From: Planctomycetaceae bacterium
GTDB lineage: Bacteria; Planctomycetota; Planctomycetia; Planctomycetales; Planctomycetaceae
Length of the DNA stretch: 64,000 nt
Direction: 5' to 3'
Assembly: GCA_002724315.1 (NCBI GenBank)
Contig: PBOJ01000112.1
Location: forward strand, 1-64,000
Positions 27,188-37,164 of the stretch are shown piece after piece. A program made the translations under genes and the position numbers. Positions within the stretch are counted from its first letter, which is position 1. Each line of letters begins with the position of its first letter. A model generated the notes under the pieces. That model saw only the letters and a program-made list of their open reading frames with translations. It made no database searches and was not told the DNA's origin.

Positions 27188-29308
27188 ATGTCGTTTCTGC
27201 GGATTGCCTGCCTGGTACTGCTTTTGTCCGGTTCCCTCCAGGCTGGGTCCAGGCCCAACATCATCCTGATCATGTCCGACGACATGGGATATTCGGATAT
27301 CGGCTGTTACGGCAGCGAGGTGGCGACTCCGACGCTCGATCGCCTGGCGGCCGGAGGCCTGCGGTTCACGCAGTTCTACAACACGGGCCGGTGTTGTCCG
27401 ACGCGGGCCAGCCTGATGACCGGTCTTTACCCACACCAGGCGGGAGTCGGTCACATGATGAACGACCGGGGTCATCCCGGTTACCGCGGCGATCTCAACA
27501 ATCGTTGTGTGACGATCGCGCAGGTGCTGGGCACGGCCGGGTATCGCTGCTACATGGCCGGCAAATGGCATGTCACCAAGACGACCCGCCCGACCAGCGA
27601 GGACGGAAAGCACAACTGGCCTCGCCAGCGAGGGTTCGATCGGTTCTACGGGACCATTCACGGAGCCGGCAGTTTCTTCGATCCCAATTCTCTGACCCGT
27701 GACAACACGCTGATCGCCCCCGAAGATCCCGACAGCTACTACTACACCGATGCGATCAGTGACAACGCGGCGCAGTTCATCACCGATCACAACAGCGACA
27801 AGCCGTTCTTCATGTACGTGGCCTACACCGCCGCGCACTGGCCGATGCACGCCAAGCCGATGGATATTGCCAAGTACAAGGGCCGGTACGACAAGGGCTG
27901 GGATGTGCTGCGTGAGGAGCGGTTGGCACGGATGAGGAAGATGGGACTGCTGGACCGATCCTGGCCGCTCTCGCCCAATGTCCAGGACTGGAGTGATGCC
28001 AGGAACAAGCCCTGGCAGCGGGTGCGGATGGAGGTCTACGCCGCAATGATCGATTCGATGGACCAGGGCATCTCACGAATTGTCGGAGCCCTGAAATCGA
28101 CCGGTCAATTCGACAACACGCTGGTGCTGTTCCTGCAGGACAACGGTGGGTGCCAGGAGGAGTTTGGCAGCAATGGCGCGTTGAGGCCCAAGAACCTGGC
28201 ACGCCAACCGGCGATGAAACCGGGCGAACTGCAGTACTCGATGGTGCCCAGAATCACTCGCGACGGCCGTCCGGTTCGCCAGGGATTCGGTGTCATGCCC
28301 GGTCCGTCCGATACCTATGTCGCCTATGGCATCCAGTGGGCCAACGCGTCCAACACGCCATTCCGCGAGTACAAGCACTTTGTCCACGAGGGAGGCATTT
28401 CAACGCCACTGATTGCTCACTGGCCCAACGGGATCAAGGACCACGGAACGTTCCGGCATGAGCCGGGTCACCTCGTCGACATCATGGCCACGTGTGTCGA
28501 CCTGGCCGAAGCGAAGTACCCGGCGGAATGGAAGAAGAGTCCGGTGCACTCGATGGAAGGCAAGAGCCTGGTGCCTGTCTTCGGCGGGAAGGACCTGCCG
28601 GATCGCCCGTTGTATTGGGAGCACGAGGGGAACCGGGCCGTACGAGTCGGTGACTGGAAACTGGTTGCCAAGGGTCGGAACGGGCCGTGGGAACTGTACA
28701 ACCTGAAATCCGATCGCAGTGAACTGAAGAATCTGGTTGATGCCGATGCCGAGCGGGCCAAGAAACTCGAATCACTCTGGAACACGTGGGCCATTCGTGC
28801 CAACGTGCTGCCCTGGCCAAACTCGGGACAGGCCCGGAAGGTCAGCCGCAAAAGAACGCTGAAGCTGAAAGCCAAAGCGAGATTGCCTCGGGACGGTGGC
28901 GTGCCGAACGTGAAGGATCGGGGATTCACTGTCACCGTGACGATCGGGCAGCCCGGCCAGGGCGTATTGGTCGGACACGGTGGCACCGCCCATGGCTGGG
29001 CTCTGTGGGTCAAGGACGGAAAGCCGGTCTTCTCGTTTCGCCGCAACGGTAAGCTGACCGAGTTGGCTGGTCCTGACGTGCTGGGAACAGCTCGGGTTGT
29101 TTCGGCGCGAGTCGGTAATGATGGCGGACTCGCTCTGCTGGTGCGCGACCGCGAGGTCGCTCGCGCCAAGGCCGCCGGCACCCTGGCACAGGTTCCCCAG
29201 GACGGCCTCGAGGTGGGGCAGGACATCAACGGGGCCGTGGGTGGCTATCAGGCCCCCAACCGCTTCAGCGGCCAGATCTCGGGTGTCACGATCCGACTGG
29301 CGAAGTGA
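27188..29308 (+). CDS. Secreted arylsulfatase A-like enzyme with C-terminal LamG-like domain
   Basis: The 706-residue enzyme starts at the ATG before a short signal peptide (1-19). Sulfatase motifs are IIMSDDMGYSDIG-type metal ligands (27-39), the formylglycine site C69-CPTR, AGKWH and a LQDNGG block. After the catalytic domain (to about 535), residues 555-706 form a beta-rich domain (GFTVTVTIGQPG, GQISGVTIRL) like a concanavalin/LamG fold, probably for binding its sugar polymer. The long catalytic portion fits the arylsulfatase A group. The gene is third in the PSD1 - DUF1501 - sulfatase run and is convergent with the PVC-heme gene at 29324, 15 bases apart. Confidence 0.9.
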   Translation: MSFLRIACLVLLLSGSLQAGSRPNIILIMSDDMGYSDIGCYGSEVATPTLDRLAAGGLRFTQFYNTGRCCPTRASLMTGLYPHQAGVGHMMNDRGHPGYRGDLNNRCVTIAQVLGTAGYRCYMAGKWHVTKTTRPTSEDGKHNWPRQRGFDRFYGTIHGAGSFFDPNSLTRDNTLIAPEDPDSYYYTDAISDNAAQFITDHNSDKPFFMYVAYTAAHWPMHAKPMDIAKYKGRYDKGWDVLREERLARMRKMGLLDRSWPLSPNVQDWSDARNKPWQRVRMEVYAAMIDSMDQGISRIVGALKSTGQFDNTLVLFLQDNGGCQEEFGSNGALRPKNLARQPAMKPGELQYSMVPRITRDGRPVRQGFGVMPGPSDTYVAYGIQWANASNTPFREYKHFVHEGGISTPLIAHWPNGIKDHGTFRHEPGHLVDIMATCVDLAEAKYPAEWKKSPVHSMEGKSLVPVFGGKDLPDRPLYWEHEGNRAVRVGDWKLVAKGRNGPWELYNLKSDRSELKNLVDADAERAKKLESLWNTWAIRANVLPWPNSGQARKVSRKRTLKLKAKARLPRDGGVPNVKDRGFTVTVTIGQPGQGVLVGHGGTAHGWALWVKDGKPVFSFRRNGKLTELAGPDVLGTARVVSARVGNDGGLALLVRDREVARAKAAGTLAQVPQDGLEVGQDINGAVGGYQAPNRFSGQISGVTIRLAK

Positions 29309-29323
29309 TATCCAGCAATCGCG

Positions 29324-32227
29324 TCACTTCTTGCTGAACGCCGCGTGCTTGGGATCACCGCCGGAGCGAATGTAGGCCACCAGATCGAGGATCTCGTTGC
29401 GAGTCAACGTGTTCAACAGGCCCTCGGGCATCAGCGATGTTTTCGAGGGAATGACCTCTTCGATGGTATCACGTCGCACGGCGGTGAAATTGCCGGGCTC
29501 GAGCATGTTGGTCATCACCATGATGTTCTGTCCGCTGAGATTGGCGACACGTCCGATGACCGTCTTGCCGTTGTCGAGAACGAACATCGAGGCCTGGTAC
29601 TGATCCGAGACGGTTCTCGAGGGAACGGTCATCGAATCGAGCAGGTCCTTGTTGTTGAAGCGACGGGCGGCAGCTGTCAGGTCGGGACCGACGATGCCTC
29701 CCTGGCCACGAAACCGGTGGCATTTGAAACAACTGGCTGCTGCGAACAGTTCCTGGCCTTTCCGAAAATTCCGTCCCGAGAGGGGTTGGGACAGGGCTGG
29801 AAGCAGCGCCTCGGTGGTCCACTTGCGGACGAACTTCCGCGGAGTGGCGTCGGGGGCGACTGAGTTGGGTTTGGCACCGGCCTCGAGTGTCTTGGCCAGG
29901 GCCTGCTTTTCGGTCGGCGGCAGGGCCGCGATGGCCTCGTTGCGAATGTTTCTCAGGAAGCCGGCGAAGGAGTGGCCTCCCCGCGCGGCAGCGGCAGCAT
30001 TGAAAGACTCGAAGTAGGTCTTCCGCCCCTCCCGGGTCCATCCGTTGGTCTGCTTTCTCAGCAACAATGCGTACTGCAACCGGTCTTGCTGAGTGCGGGC
30101 AGCGGCGAGCAGGGTGAGTGTCCGGGGAACGGCGCGGGGCGCATCGAGAAAGATCAACAGCTGGGCCAGTTCGCGGTTCAGCGAATCCGAGGTCGACGGG
30201 AACAGCCCGTCGATGTGGGACAGGATCTTCTGTCGGACCTGGCCGGTTGGCCGACCCATTCGGAGACCCGCCAGCCCGTAGGCCCGCAACAGTCCGAGTT
30301 GATCGGATTCCTTGAGCAACGAGATCTTGGTGCGGGACAGCGAACTGACGAGGTTGGCCTGCAGAGTCTTGTCGCCGTGGCGAGCCAGGGCGATGGCGGC
30401 CTCGATTCGTGCACGCGGGCGAGTTTCGGACAGCGCCCGCTTCGCCCACCGTTCCACCGGCTGGTGTTCAATTGCCACGCGGGCGGCGAAGCGAATGTGA
30501 CGGTCGGGACTCGAGAGGTGGGGCCACAGGGATTCGGAGACACCGACGGCACCGGGGCGCTGCATGGCCTCGAGCTGTCGTCTCAGAGAGCGCTCCTTGC
30601 TTCCGGCGGTGTTCTTGCCGTCGACCGGCTTGGTCGACTCCTTCCCGGCGTAGGTCACTCGGTACAGGCCCGACTGGGTGCGGCGGCCGCCGATGGTGAA
30701 ATACATCGCACCGTCAGCGGGGTTGATCAGCACGTCTGTGAGCGGCAGTGGCGCGGCCGAGAGGAACCGTTCGGTGGTTCCGGTGTAGGTCGAGCCTTTG
30801 GGCTGCATGTGGACGGCATAGAGGATTCCGTAACTCCAGTCGGAAATGAACAGCGCCTTCTGGTACTTGCCGGGAAACTTGGCGCCGGTGCCAAACGTGA
30901 TACCCGTGGGGCAGCCTGGTCCGATGTCAACGACCGGCGGCAGACTGTCGGGGTACCAGGTGGGCCACTTGCCGGTACCGCTGCGCCAACCGAATTCGCT
31001 ACCGCTGGTCACATGGCAGACGCGGGTGGGACGATACCACGGCGATCCGATGTCCCATTCCATGTCCGCGTCGAAAGTGAACAGTTCGCCGTCGGCGTTG
31101 AAGGCGATGTCGAACTCGTTGCGGTATCCGACGCTGATCAGTTCCCACACGGTGCCCTCGGGGTTGATCCGGGCAATCCAGCCTCCCGGGGCCATCTTGC
31201 CCACCGCGTGGCCACCGGCATCCCACATTCGGTCGTGGAGGATGTCTTCTTTCCAGTTCCGGGGGACCACCGACTTCTCCATCTTTGGCAGATTGGTGTG
31301 GTTGCCGGCGCAGACGTACAGCGATTTTCCATCCGGTGCAAGAATCACGGCGTGAGGGCCGTGTTCGCCACCACCGGGGACGGCTCGCAATTTCTTCACG
31401 GTGTCGAACTGGTCGTCACCGTTGCTGTCAGTGACCCGGTACAGGCCCGCACCGGGACCGTTGGTCATTACGTAGAGGCTGTCGAAGGCGTAGACGATGC
31501 CGTGTGCCATTCCGATGTCCGCCGCGATCGTCTCGAGCTTGATCCCCTTCTCCGACTGTCCGATTGGCGGTGGGGTGATGCGGTAGAGCTTCCCGTACTG
31601 GTCGGACGTGATCAGTCGTCCCTTGGGGTCAGTGGCCAGGGCGACCCAGGATCCCTGTTGCTTGATCGGGACCGAGTAAAGCAGCTCGACCTGGAACCCC
31701 GGGGCCGCCTTGATCCGCTTGACCGGGGTGGCCAGCGGGGTGGGAGGCTGCTTGCGTTCCAGGGCAATCGCGGCAAGTTCGACACGCCCCTTGCGGTTGC
31801 CCGGATCCAGACGCAATTGCACCAGGTCGCTGTCGGTGTGAAAGAAGACGTGGTAGCTGGCCCAGTTGTTGCCGCTTGCCCGGAACTGGAACTGCTCGGA
31901 CCGCGCCTCGCTGAAGCCATTGTCGGCCTTGGTGCCCCAGAAGATCTGTCCGTTCATACGACCCCGGAAGCGGGCCTTCAGCGTCAGGCGGTGCCAGCCA
32001 CCTGTGACCTGCACCGGCGTGACCAGGTGCGGGTCGTTGCCCGTGCACTGGATTTTCAGGACACCGTCGGCGACCGACAACTTGCAGTCCTTGACCGCAG
32101 TCCAGCCGCCCGCATCCTGCTGAAAACTCCACGACGCCAGTGGCTTGTCGTCATCAGCCGCCTCGGTGACAGCCAGCGGGACCAGGGCGAGCAGGCAAGC
32201 GACGAAGACGTTTCGATGGCAGCGCAT
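29324..32227 (-). CDS. PVC-type heme-binding propeller protein (membrane-bound dehydrogenase domain)
   Basis: The 967-residue protein has a signal peptide (1-23), an N-terminal beta-sandwich (about 30-155), a glucose/sorbosone-dehydrogenase-like propeller (about 170-520: GGEHGPHAV, SEFGWRSG), an alpha-helical HEAT-like region (about 555-800) and a C-terminal cytochrome c domain with CFKCH and the IPSKTSLMPEGLL block near the end. This is the planctomycete/verrucomicrobial architecture called PVC-type heme-binding; dehydrogenase activity is inferred, not shown. It is 77 bases after the DUF1501 gene on the same strand, with a -10-like TAGTCC (32266-32261) that could give it its own promoter. 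It is a paralogue of the gene at 50490-53603, which has a different N-terminal domain. Confidence 0.9.
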   Translation of the reverse strand: MRCHRNVFVACLLALVPLAVTEAADDDKPLASWSFQQDAGGWTAVKDCKLSVADGVLKIQCTGNDPHLVTPVQVTGGWHRLTLKARFRGRMNGQIFWGTKADNGFSEARSEQFQFRASGNNWASYHVFFHTDSDLVQLRLDPGNRKGRVELAAIALERKQPPTPLATPVKRIKAAPGFQVELLYSVPIKQQGSWVALATDPKGRLITSDQYGKLYRITPPPIGQSEKGIKLETIAADIGMAHGIVYAFDSLYVMTNGPGAGLYRVTDSNGDDQFDTVKKLRAVPGGGEHGPHAVILAPDGKSLYVCAGNHTNLPKMEKSVVPRNWKEDILHDRMWDAGGHAVGKMAPGGWIARINPEGTVWELISVGYRNEFDIAFNADGELFTFDADMEWDIGSPWYRPTRVCHVTSGSEFGWRSGTGKWPTWYPDSLPPVVDIGPGCPTGITFGTGAKFPGKYQKALFISDWSYGILYAVHMQPKGSTYTGTTERFLSAAPLPLTDVLINPADGAMYFTIGGRRTQSGLYRVTYAGKESTKPVDGKNTAGSKERSLRRQLEAMQRPGAVGVSESLWPHLSSPDRHIRFAARVAIEHQPVERWAKRALSETRPRARIEAAIALARHGDKTLQANLVSSLSRTKISLLKESDQLGLLRAYGLAGLRMGRPTGQVRQKILSHIDGLFPSTSDSLNRELAQLLIFLDAPRAVPRTLTLLAAARTQQDRLQYALLLRKQTNGWTREGRKTYFESFNAAAAARGGHSFAGFLRNIRNEAIAALPPTEKQALAKTLEAGAKPNSVAPDATPRKFVRKWTTEALLPALSQPLSGRNFRKGQELFAAASCFKCHRFRGQGGIVGPDLTAAARRFNNKDLLDSMTVPSRTVSDQYQASMFVLDNGKTVIGRVANLSGQNIMVMTNMLEPGNFTAVRRDTIEEVIPSKTSLMPEGLLNTLTRNEILDLVAYIRSGGDPKHAAFSKK

Positions 32228-32304
32228 GTTGACTCCGGCTGTGAATTCGATGCTGTCTCAGGACTAGGGTAAAGGTCATCGCGCGAAATGGTCAATCAGC
32301 GCAA

Positions 32305-33621
32305 CTAGCCGAACACCCGTGAGATCGCTCGGCCGTTGTCGGTGATGGGCACCGGGCGAATGCCGTCGTAAAGTTCCTTGGCCGGGTTGACCCGCATGGC
32401 CTGGCAGATGGTTGCGTGCAGATCGGGAATCGAGACCGGGTGGTCAAGAATGGTCTTGCCCAGCTCGTCGGTCGTGCCGACGGCCTGGCCGGTTTTCAGA
32501 CCACCACCGGCCAACACCACGCTGAAGGCCTTGCTGTAGTGGCCCCGGCCTCCGCGGGCATCGAATTCCGGCGGGCGGCCGAACTCGGTTGCGATCACGA
32601 TCAGTGTGCGGTCCAGCCGCTTTCGTTTTTCCAGGTCGGTGATCAGCGCGGCAAAGGCCTGATCAAGCTGATCGATCATCCGGTGCTGTTGCTGCTGCCC
32701 CTCGTTGTGGGTGTCCCAGCCGGTGCCGTTGATGAAGTTCAGGTTGAAGGAGACCTCGACGAATCGCACTCCCGATTCGACCAGCCGCCGTGCCAGCAGG
32801 CAACGTTGACCGAATTCCGATCCGTAGACCTGCCGCAACGCGTCGCCCTCGGACTCCAGGTCGAACACGCTCATGAACTTCGGTCCTGCCAGCTTCAGTC
32901 CCTGGGCGGCGGCGGCCGAGTAGTCCCGGACGCGAGTGTCGGCGGAATTCTTGTCGAGGAACCTGCCACGGATGCGGCCCAGCAACTTCTCGCGGCGGGC
33001 CTGTCGCTGGCGACCCACGCCAGCGGGTCGCTGCAGCCCGGCCGGGCCGGCCTTGGTGTCGGTGAGATAGAGATAGCCGGCGCCGGCACCCAGGAATCCG
33101 GGCCCGCGGCTGGCACTGGGGTACCCCATTACCACGTAGGGAGGGACGCCGTCACCCACGGCACCCCGTTCGTGTGCCATGATCGATCCGATCGAGGGAT
33201 AGATCGTCGTGCCCGAAGGCGGTCGACCGGTGTGCATGCGGTTGGTGGCTGCGGCGTGCTCGTCGATCACTTCGTGGTGGACGCCACGCAGCAACACGCA
33301 GCGATCCAGGAGTCGAGCCGACCGCTTCAGGTGTTCACAGACCTGCACACCGGGAACAGCCGTGGGAATCGGATCGTAATACGATCCGGCAATCTTCTTG
33401 CCGTCACCCTTCCGCTTGGGATCCCAGGTGTCGACGTGGCACGCGCCACCGCCCAACCACAGCAGGATGCAGTTCTCGGCTCGCCCGACTGGTCCACTGT
33501 CACGGGTGTTCCGGTTTGTCGGTTCGGATGCCGCGGACAAAACCGGCGGCAGCACGGTGGTGCCGGCCAGCTGCAGGAAATGGCGTCGGGAATTGCCGGC
33601 GAGTGAGGAGAATGGCGTCAT
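32305..33621 (-). CDS. DUF1501 secreted protein (paralogue 4)
   Basis: The 438-residue protein has a short Tat-like leader with [11 protein letters not shown] (10-20). DUF1501 blocks are [18 protein letters not shown] (about 52-69), [12 protein letters not shown], and [10 protein letters not shown], with [19 protein letters not shown] near the end. It is the shortest full copy in the window and lacks the DVHG ending of the copies at 14556 and 53652. Its ATG overlaps the stop of the PSD1-LamG gene by four bases (ATGA), so the pair is translationally coupled. The PVC-type heme gene follows. The reaction is unknown for the family. Confidence 0.9.
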   Translation of the reverse strand: MTPFSSLAGNSRRHFLQLAGTTVLPPVLSAASEPTNRNTRDSGPVGRAENCILLWLGGGACHVDTWDPKRKGDGKKIAGSYYDPIPTAVPGVQVCEHLKRSARLLDRCVLLRGVHHEVIDEHAAATNRMHTGRPPSGTTIYPSIGSIMAHERGAVGDGVPPYVVMGYPSASRGPGFLGAGAGYLYLTDTKAGPAGLQRPAGVGRQRQARREKLLGRIRGRFLDKNSADTRVRDYSAAAAQGLKLAGPKFMSVFDLESEGDALRQVYGSEFGQRCLLARRLVESGVRFVEVSFNLNFINGTGWDTHNEGQQQQHRMIDQLDQAFAALITDLEKRKRLDRTLIVIATEFGRPPEFDARGGRGHYSKAFSVVLAGGGLKTGQAVGTTDELGKTILDHPVSIPDLHATICQAMRVNPAKELYDGIRPVPITDNGRAISRVFG

Positions 33622-36600
33622 GGAGAAAACACGAATTCGGGGGAGTTCACCAGGGCCCAGATCACGTCCTCGGCCCGCTCACGCCAGCCAGCCGTCAGTC
33701 GGTTGGTGGGCGGGTCACCGGCACGGACCAGGCGTTCGAGCTCGAGCTTGATGCGGGTGGCGTCGGGATGAAGATGATTGGACCACGAGACATGGGTCAG
33801 GCGTCGACTGGAAGGTGGTGGAGACTTGATGGCGCCGGGAACCCGTCGCTTTGAGTAGCCAGGTGACAGTACCGCGACGACCTCGGCCCGTTCTTCGGAG
33901 GAAGCCGGTCGCGAGAGGATGTGCAGGTACAGGAGATCGGCGATCTCCATCAGCGAGAGGTCGGTGACCAGCAGGTCGGTCAACGCGTGGTCATCGGAAA
34001 GGACCACGGTGCGGTGAGAGGCGGAGCTGTTGGCCAGGGCCAGCGGTTGCAGAACGCTCGTGGTGCCGTCACGTAGCGTGATCGGATGAGGCCGGCTCTC
34101 ACGCCATCCGAACGCCATCAGGACATCGACGACACTCTGGGCTGCCGGCAATGCCAGTGCTGGCCGGTCTCGTTCATTGGACAACGCCGCGAATTCCCAG
34201 GATCTCCGGGGCACGCCCAGGTTCAGGAAGGTGTTGGATCCGCGCCGGCCCTCCGGGTCGAGTGTCAGGTACTCGGTCCGCATCGCTTTTCCACTGACGA
34301 CGAACAGCGAGTCCACAATTTGTTCGGCCACCAGCCGGCGTCGAATCGGAGCGGGCGGCGGCGGCGTGTTGCCGGAAAGAGTCTTGGCGGGATGTGCCGG
34401 TCGCTGATAGGCGCGGGACTCGAAGATCAGCCGGGCGACGTGTTTCAGGTCGTATCCGTTGCGGACCAGCTCTCGTCCCAGGTAGTCGAGCAGTTTCGGG
34501 TAGACCGGCTTCGCGTCGTGCCAGTCTTCAACCGAATCGACGAAGCCCCAGCCCAGGTAGCGCTTCCAGAGTCGATTGACCATGACGTGGGGGAAACGGT
34601 GGTTGGCCGGCGAAGTGACGAGGGCGGCCAGTCGTTCCCGGGCATCAGCGCGGTCTCGCAGAAGACCCCGCGGAAGCTCGCCGCCGGCCAGTTCGGCGAA
34701 TGGCCAGACGGGATCGATCGAGGTACCCGGCTTCAGCGTGACCTTGACCGGCGAATCTCCCGACAGGGACGCGCCGGGGATCGTGCTGGTCTTGGGCAGC
34801 TTCAGGGGACGCCGGTTGAGCATCGCGGCCAGGTTGAACAGCTGCTTCTGACGGAACGGGTGGTAGGGCGCGTCGTGACAGCGAGCACATTTCAACTGAA
34901 CCCCCAGGAAAGCTGTTCCCAGCACATGGGCCTTGGCGGCCATCGGAGCATCGTTCTCGGTGGCCATCGCGAAGCCGGCCGGGCCTCCGCCGTAACGACT
35001 GCCTTTCATCAGAACCAGTTCGGTCACGAATCGGTCGATCGGCTTGTTGTCGCGGAACGAGTCGTGAATCCAGAATCGGAACGGGCCGGTGTTGTTCAAC
35101 TTGGGCTTCAGGATCCCGGGGTTCTCCGCAAGGACGTCCTGCCAGTATCCCACCCAGTGGTCGGCCCAGCGTGGATCAGCCAGGAAACGGGTGATCGCAT
35201 CGCCGCGGCGAGTGGCGGCCGGCCGGGCCATGAACCAGTGGATCTCCGACCGGGTAGGAACAACTCCGGTGGTGTCGAGCGCCAGCCGGCGAAGAAACGT
35301 GTGATCACCGACAACCGATTCGGAAGAATCCGAGGCAGCGGCCGCCAGCCAGCGATCAACCGCAGCCAGCGACGTGTCGGTGCCGGGTGGCGTCAGGGCG
35401 GGGACCGCCTGGCGGGCAATCCGGTGACGACGTTTCCAGTATTCCTGCTCGAGTGGGTCACTGGTTCGACGCCTCTGGTCGTTCCAGGCAACCAGTTGTT
35501 GGCCGAAGGTCTCGACGTAACGGTTCCATTGAACCTCCGAGAGTCCGAGCGAGTCGTCGGTACTGGCAGCCATTAGCCGAAAGGGTTTTCCCTTGGGCGC
35601 GATACCGACCAAGAGTTCTCCCAGCTCTGTCCGGACGCCCGCACCTCCGACAAATGCCTCGAGCAACACCAGGTGGTCATTGCCGCGGGCCGGTTCAAGT
35701 GTCACGTCGACCAGGGTTTGCTGGTGTCCGGGTGAAAGGTCGACGAGATCGTCCCGGCCGCTGACAACCTGTGGAGGAACTTTTTCGTGGCCGCTGGCGT
35801 TGCGACTGAGAAATCCGGTTGAGGCAACCAGGCGGCCATCAATCGAGAGCCGGGCGGCGTTGCGGGCTCGCAGCACCAGCTGGTATTTGCCGGCAGGCAA
35901 TTTCAGATGACTTCGGGCTCGCAGCAGAAATGGCGACGGCCGATCGACAATCAGGCCGCCGGATGAGTATCTGCGTGGCAGGCCGACCCATGCCGCGGCT
36001 GTTTGTTGCCAGCGTTCCACCGGACGTGAACGGGGGAAGTCCCATGACGTCTTGGCCGGCACCCCGTCAAGCAGTTCGACCAGGATTGCGTTCCCGGGCA
36101 CCTTCGCATCAGGGATCTCAGCCAGACGCGTGTCGGGACGAGTGCACTGGAAGTGAGTGGCGAGCCGCCTGGAGACCAGGGCCGTCCGGTAGATGGCCAC
36201 CTCGTCGATCCGGCCGGAGAGCGTTGCGCCGGGGCTACCGCCCAGCGTGCTGCCGATCCAGACCTCGTCGTTGTCCACGACCGGCGGCTTGGTCGTCTTG
36301 CCACCCAGATCCCAGTTTCCGGCTACCGGCTCGCCGTCCAGGTAGCCCCGCAAACTGTCCGGTTTGCCGAAGACATAGGTCACCGCGACGTGGTGCCAGG
36401 CGTTGTCGGGACGAAAGCCGACGCTGGCGATCCAGCGGTGGAAGTCGTTGCGGTTTCCCTGCCGGTTGTCGGCATTGCGGAACAGGAAGCTGACCCGAGC
36501 TGTGCCCTGGCGACCAGTCAGTCGCAGGGCCCAGTTCTGGTTCGCCGGTTTTTGTCCCGGGTTGTTCGTCCGACCCTTGCCGATGAGGTAGATGTTCTGC

Positions 36601-37001
36601 TCGCCGCTGATTTGTTTCAGCTGAACCCAGGCCTCCAGTGTGATCGCATCACCATTGGTGAAATCCAGCGGGCTGTTCTCGCCCGGATCGGAGATCACCA
36701 GGCGGTCGCTGCCGGAGAGACCCACCGAGAGGTTGGTGTCATCGAAAAGCGGATAGAACCGTGGCAGTGGCCCGGCGATGCCCGACTCGACTGACTTTGT
36801 CGCACGAGCCGGCAATTGCGCTGCACCGTGGCTGGCAAAGGGCGACTCGGGGGAATTGAACCTCCACCAGGCGACCGGCTTGTCTCGGGAAATCTCGACT
36901 TTGTACCGGTCTTTCTCCTCCGCCTCGGCGGACCCGGCCGGCAACTGCCAACCGAGACACATCACGGCCAAGAAAACCGTGAGATGGGTGAGAATGCGCA
37001 T
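33618..37001 (-). CDS. PSD1 family protein with N-terminal LamG domain instead of a cytochrome domain
   Basis: The 1127-residue protein has a signal peptide (1-28) and then a LamG/concanavalin-type domain (about 40-260: [40 protein letters not shown]). A second beta region follows (about 320-440). DUF1549 (about 540-720) includes [15 protein letters not shown] and the only heme-type motif, [15 protein letters not shown]1553 follows (about 790-1100), with [13 protein letters not shown]. The usual N-terminal PSCyt1 heme domain is absent. The ATG at 37001 precedes the leader and has a good promoter 33 bases upstream. It overlaps the DUF1501 gene by four bases. Confidence 0.9.
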   Translation of the reverse strand: MRILTHLTVFLAVMCLGWQLPAGSAEAEEKDRYKVEISRDKPVAWWRFNSPESPFASHGAAQLPARATKSVESGIAGPLPRFYPLFDDTNLSVGLSGSDRLVISDPGENSPLDFTNGDAITLEAWVQLKQISGEQNIYLIGKGRTNNPGQKPANQNWALRLTGRQGTARVSFLFRNADNRQGNRNDFHRWIASVGFRPDNAWHHVAVTYVFGKPDSLRGYLDGEPVAGNWDLGGKTTKPPVVDNDEVWIGSTLGGSPGATLSGRIDEVAIYRTALVSRRLATHFQCTRPDTRLAEIPDAKVPGNAILVELLDGVPAKTSWDFPRSRPVERWQQTAAAWVGLPRRYSSGGLIVDRPSPFLLRARSHLKLPAGKYQLVLRARNAARLSIDGRLVASTGFLSRNASGHEKVPPQVVSGRDDLVDLSPGHQQTLVDVTLEPARGNDHLVLLEAFVGGAGVRTELGELLVGIAPKGKPFRLMAASTDDSLGLSEVQWNRYVETFGQQLVAWNDQRRRTSDPLEQEYWKRRHRIARQAVPALTPPGTDTSLAAVDRWLAAAASDSSESVVGDHTFLRRLALDTTGVVPTRSEIHWFMARPAATRRGDAITRFLADPRWADHWVGYWQDVLAENPGILKPKLNNTGPFRFWIHDSFRDNKPIDRFVTELVLMKGSRYGGGPAGFAMATENDAPMAAKAHVLGTAFLGVQLKCARCHDAPYHPFRQKQLFNLAAMLNRRPLKLPKTSTIPGASLSGDSPVKVTLKPGTSIDPVWPFAELAGGELPRGLLRDRADARERLAALVTSPANHRFPHVMVNRLWKRYLGWGFVDSVEDWHDAKPVYPKLLDYLGRELVRNGYDLKHVARLIFESRAYQRPAHPAKTLSGNTPPPPAPIRRRLVAEQIVDSLFVVSGKAMRTEYLTLDPEGRRGSNTFLNLGVPRRSWEFAALSNERDRPALALPAAQSVVDVLMAFGWRESRPHPITLRDGTTSVLQPLALANSSASHRTVVLSDDHALTDLLVTDLSLMEIADLLYLHILSRPASSEERAEVVAVLSPGYSKRRVPGAIKSPPPSSRRLTHVSWSNHLHPDATRIKLELERLVRAGDPPTNRLTAGWRERAEDVIWALVNSPEFVFSP

Positions 37002-37034
37002 CGACGAGGCTCCGATATCTCGACCGGGTTCTCC

Positions 37035-37064
37035 AGAATAGCCCCGTAGCCGGAGGCCGGTCAA
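37035..37064 (-). promoter_or_regulatory. Sigma-70-like promoter of the PSD1-LamG operon
   Basis: On the minus strand TTGACC (37064-37059, 5/6) and TATTCT (37040-37035, 4/6) are separated by 18 bases, with the -10 ending 33 bases before the ATG at 37001. This is the best two-part promoter match I found in the window. Confidence 0.6.
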
Positions 37065-37117
37065 TTGCCCTGAATGGGTTCTTCGAAGTCCCCGCTGGGC
37101 CGTCCCGTGGACGGGTG

Positions 37118-37125
37118 GTTAGGAT
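37118..37125 (+). promoter_or_regulatory. Candidate -10 element of the sulfatase at 37165
   Basis: GTTAGGAT ends 39 bases before the ATG. It shares the GTTAGNNT pattern with the elements upstream of the genes at 4268, 57569 and 58945. No convincing -35 is seen. Confidence 0.3.
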
Positions 37126-37164
37126 GGATCCCGGCAATCCCGTTCCCGGATCACGGATTATCCC

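Noticed and set aside
29972-32272. 766-residue open frame on the plus strand across the PVC-type gene
   Set aside because: The opposite strand encodes a protein with clear heme and propeller motifs; this frame has no recognisable motif or leader.
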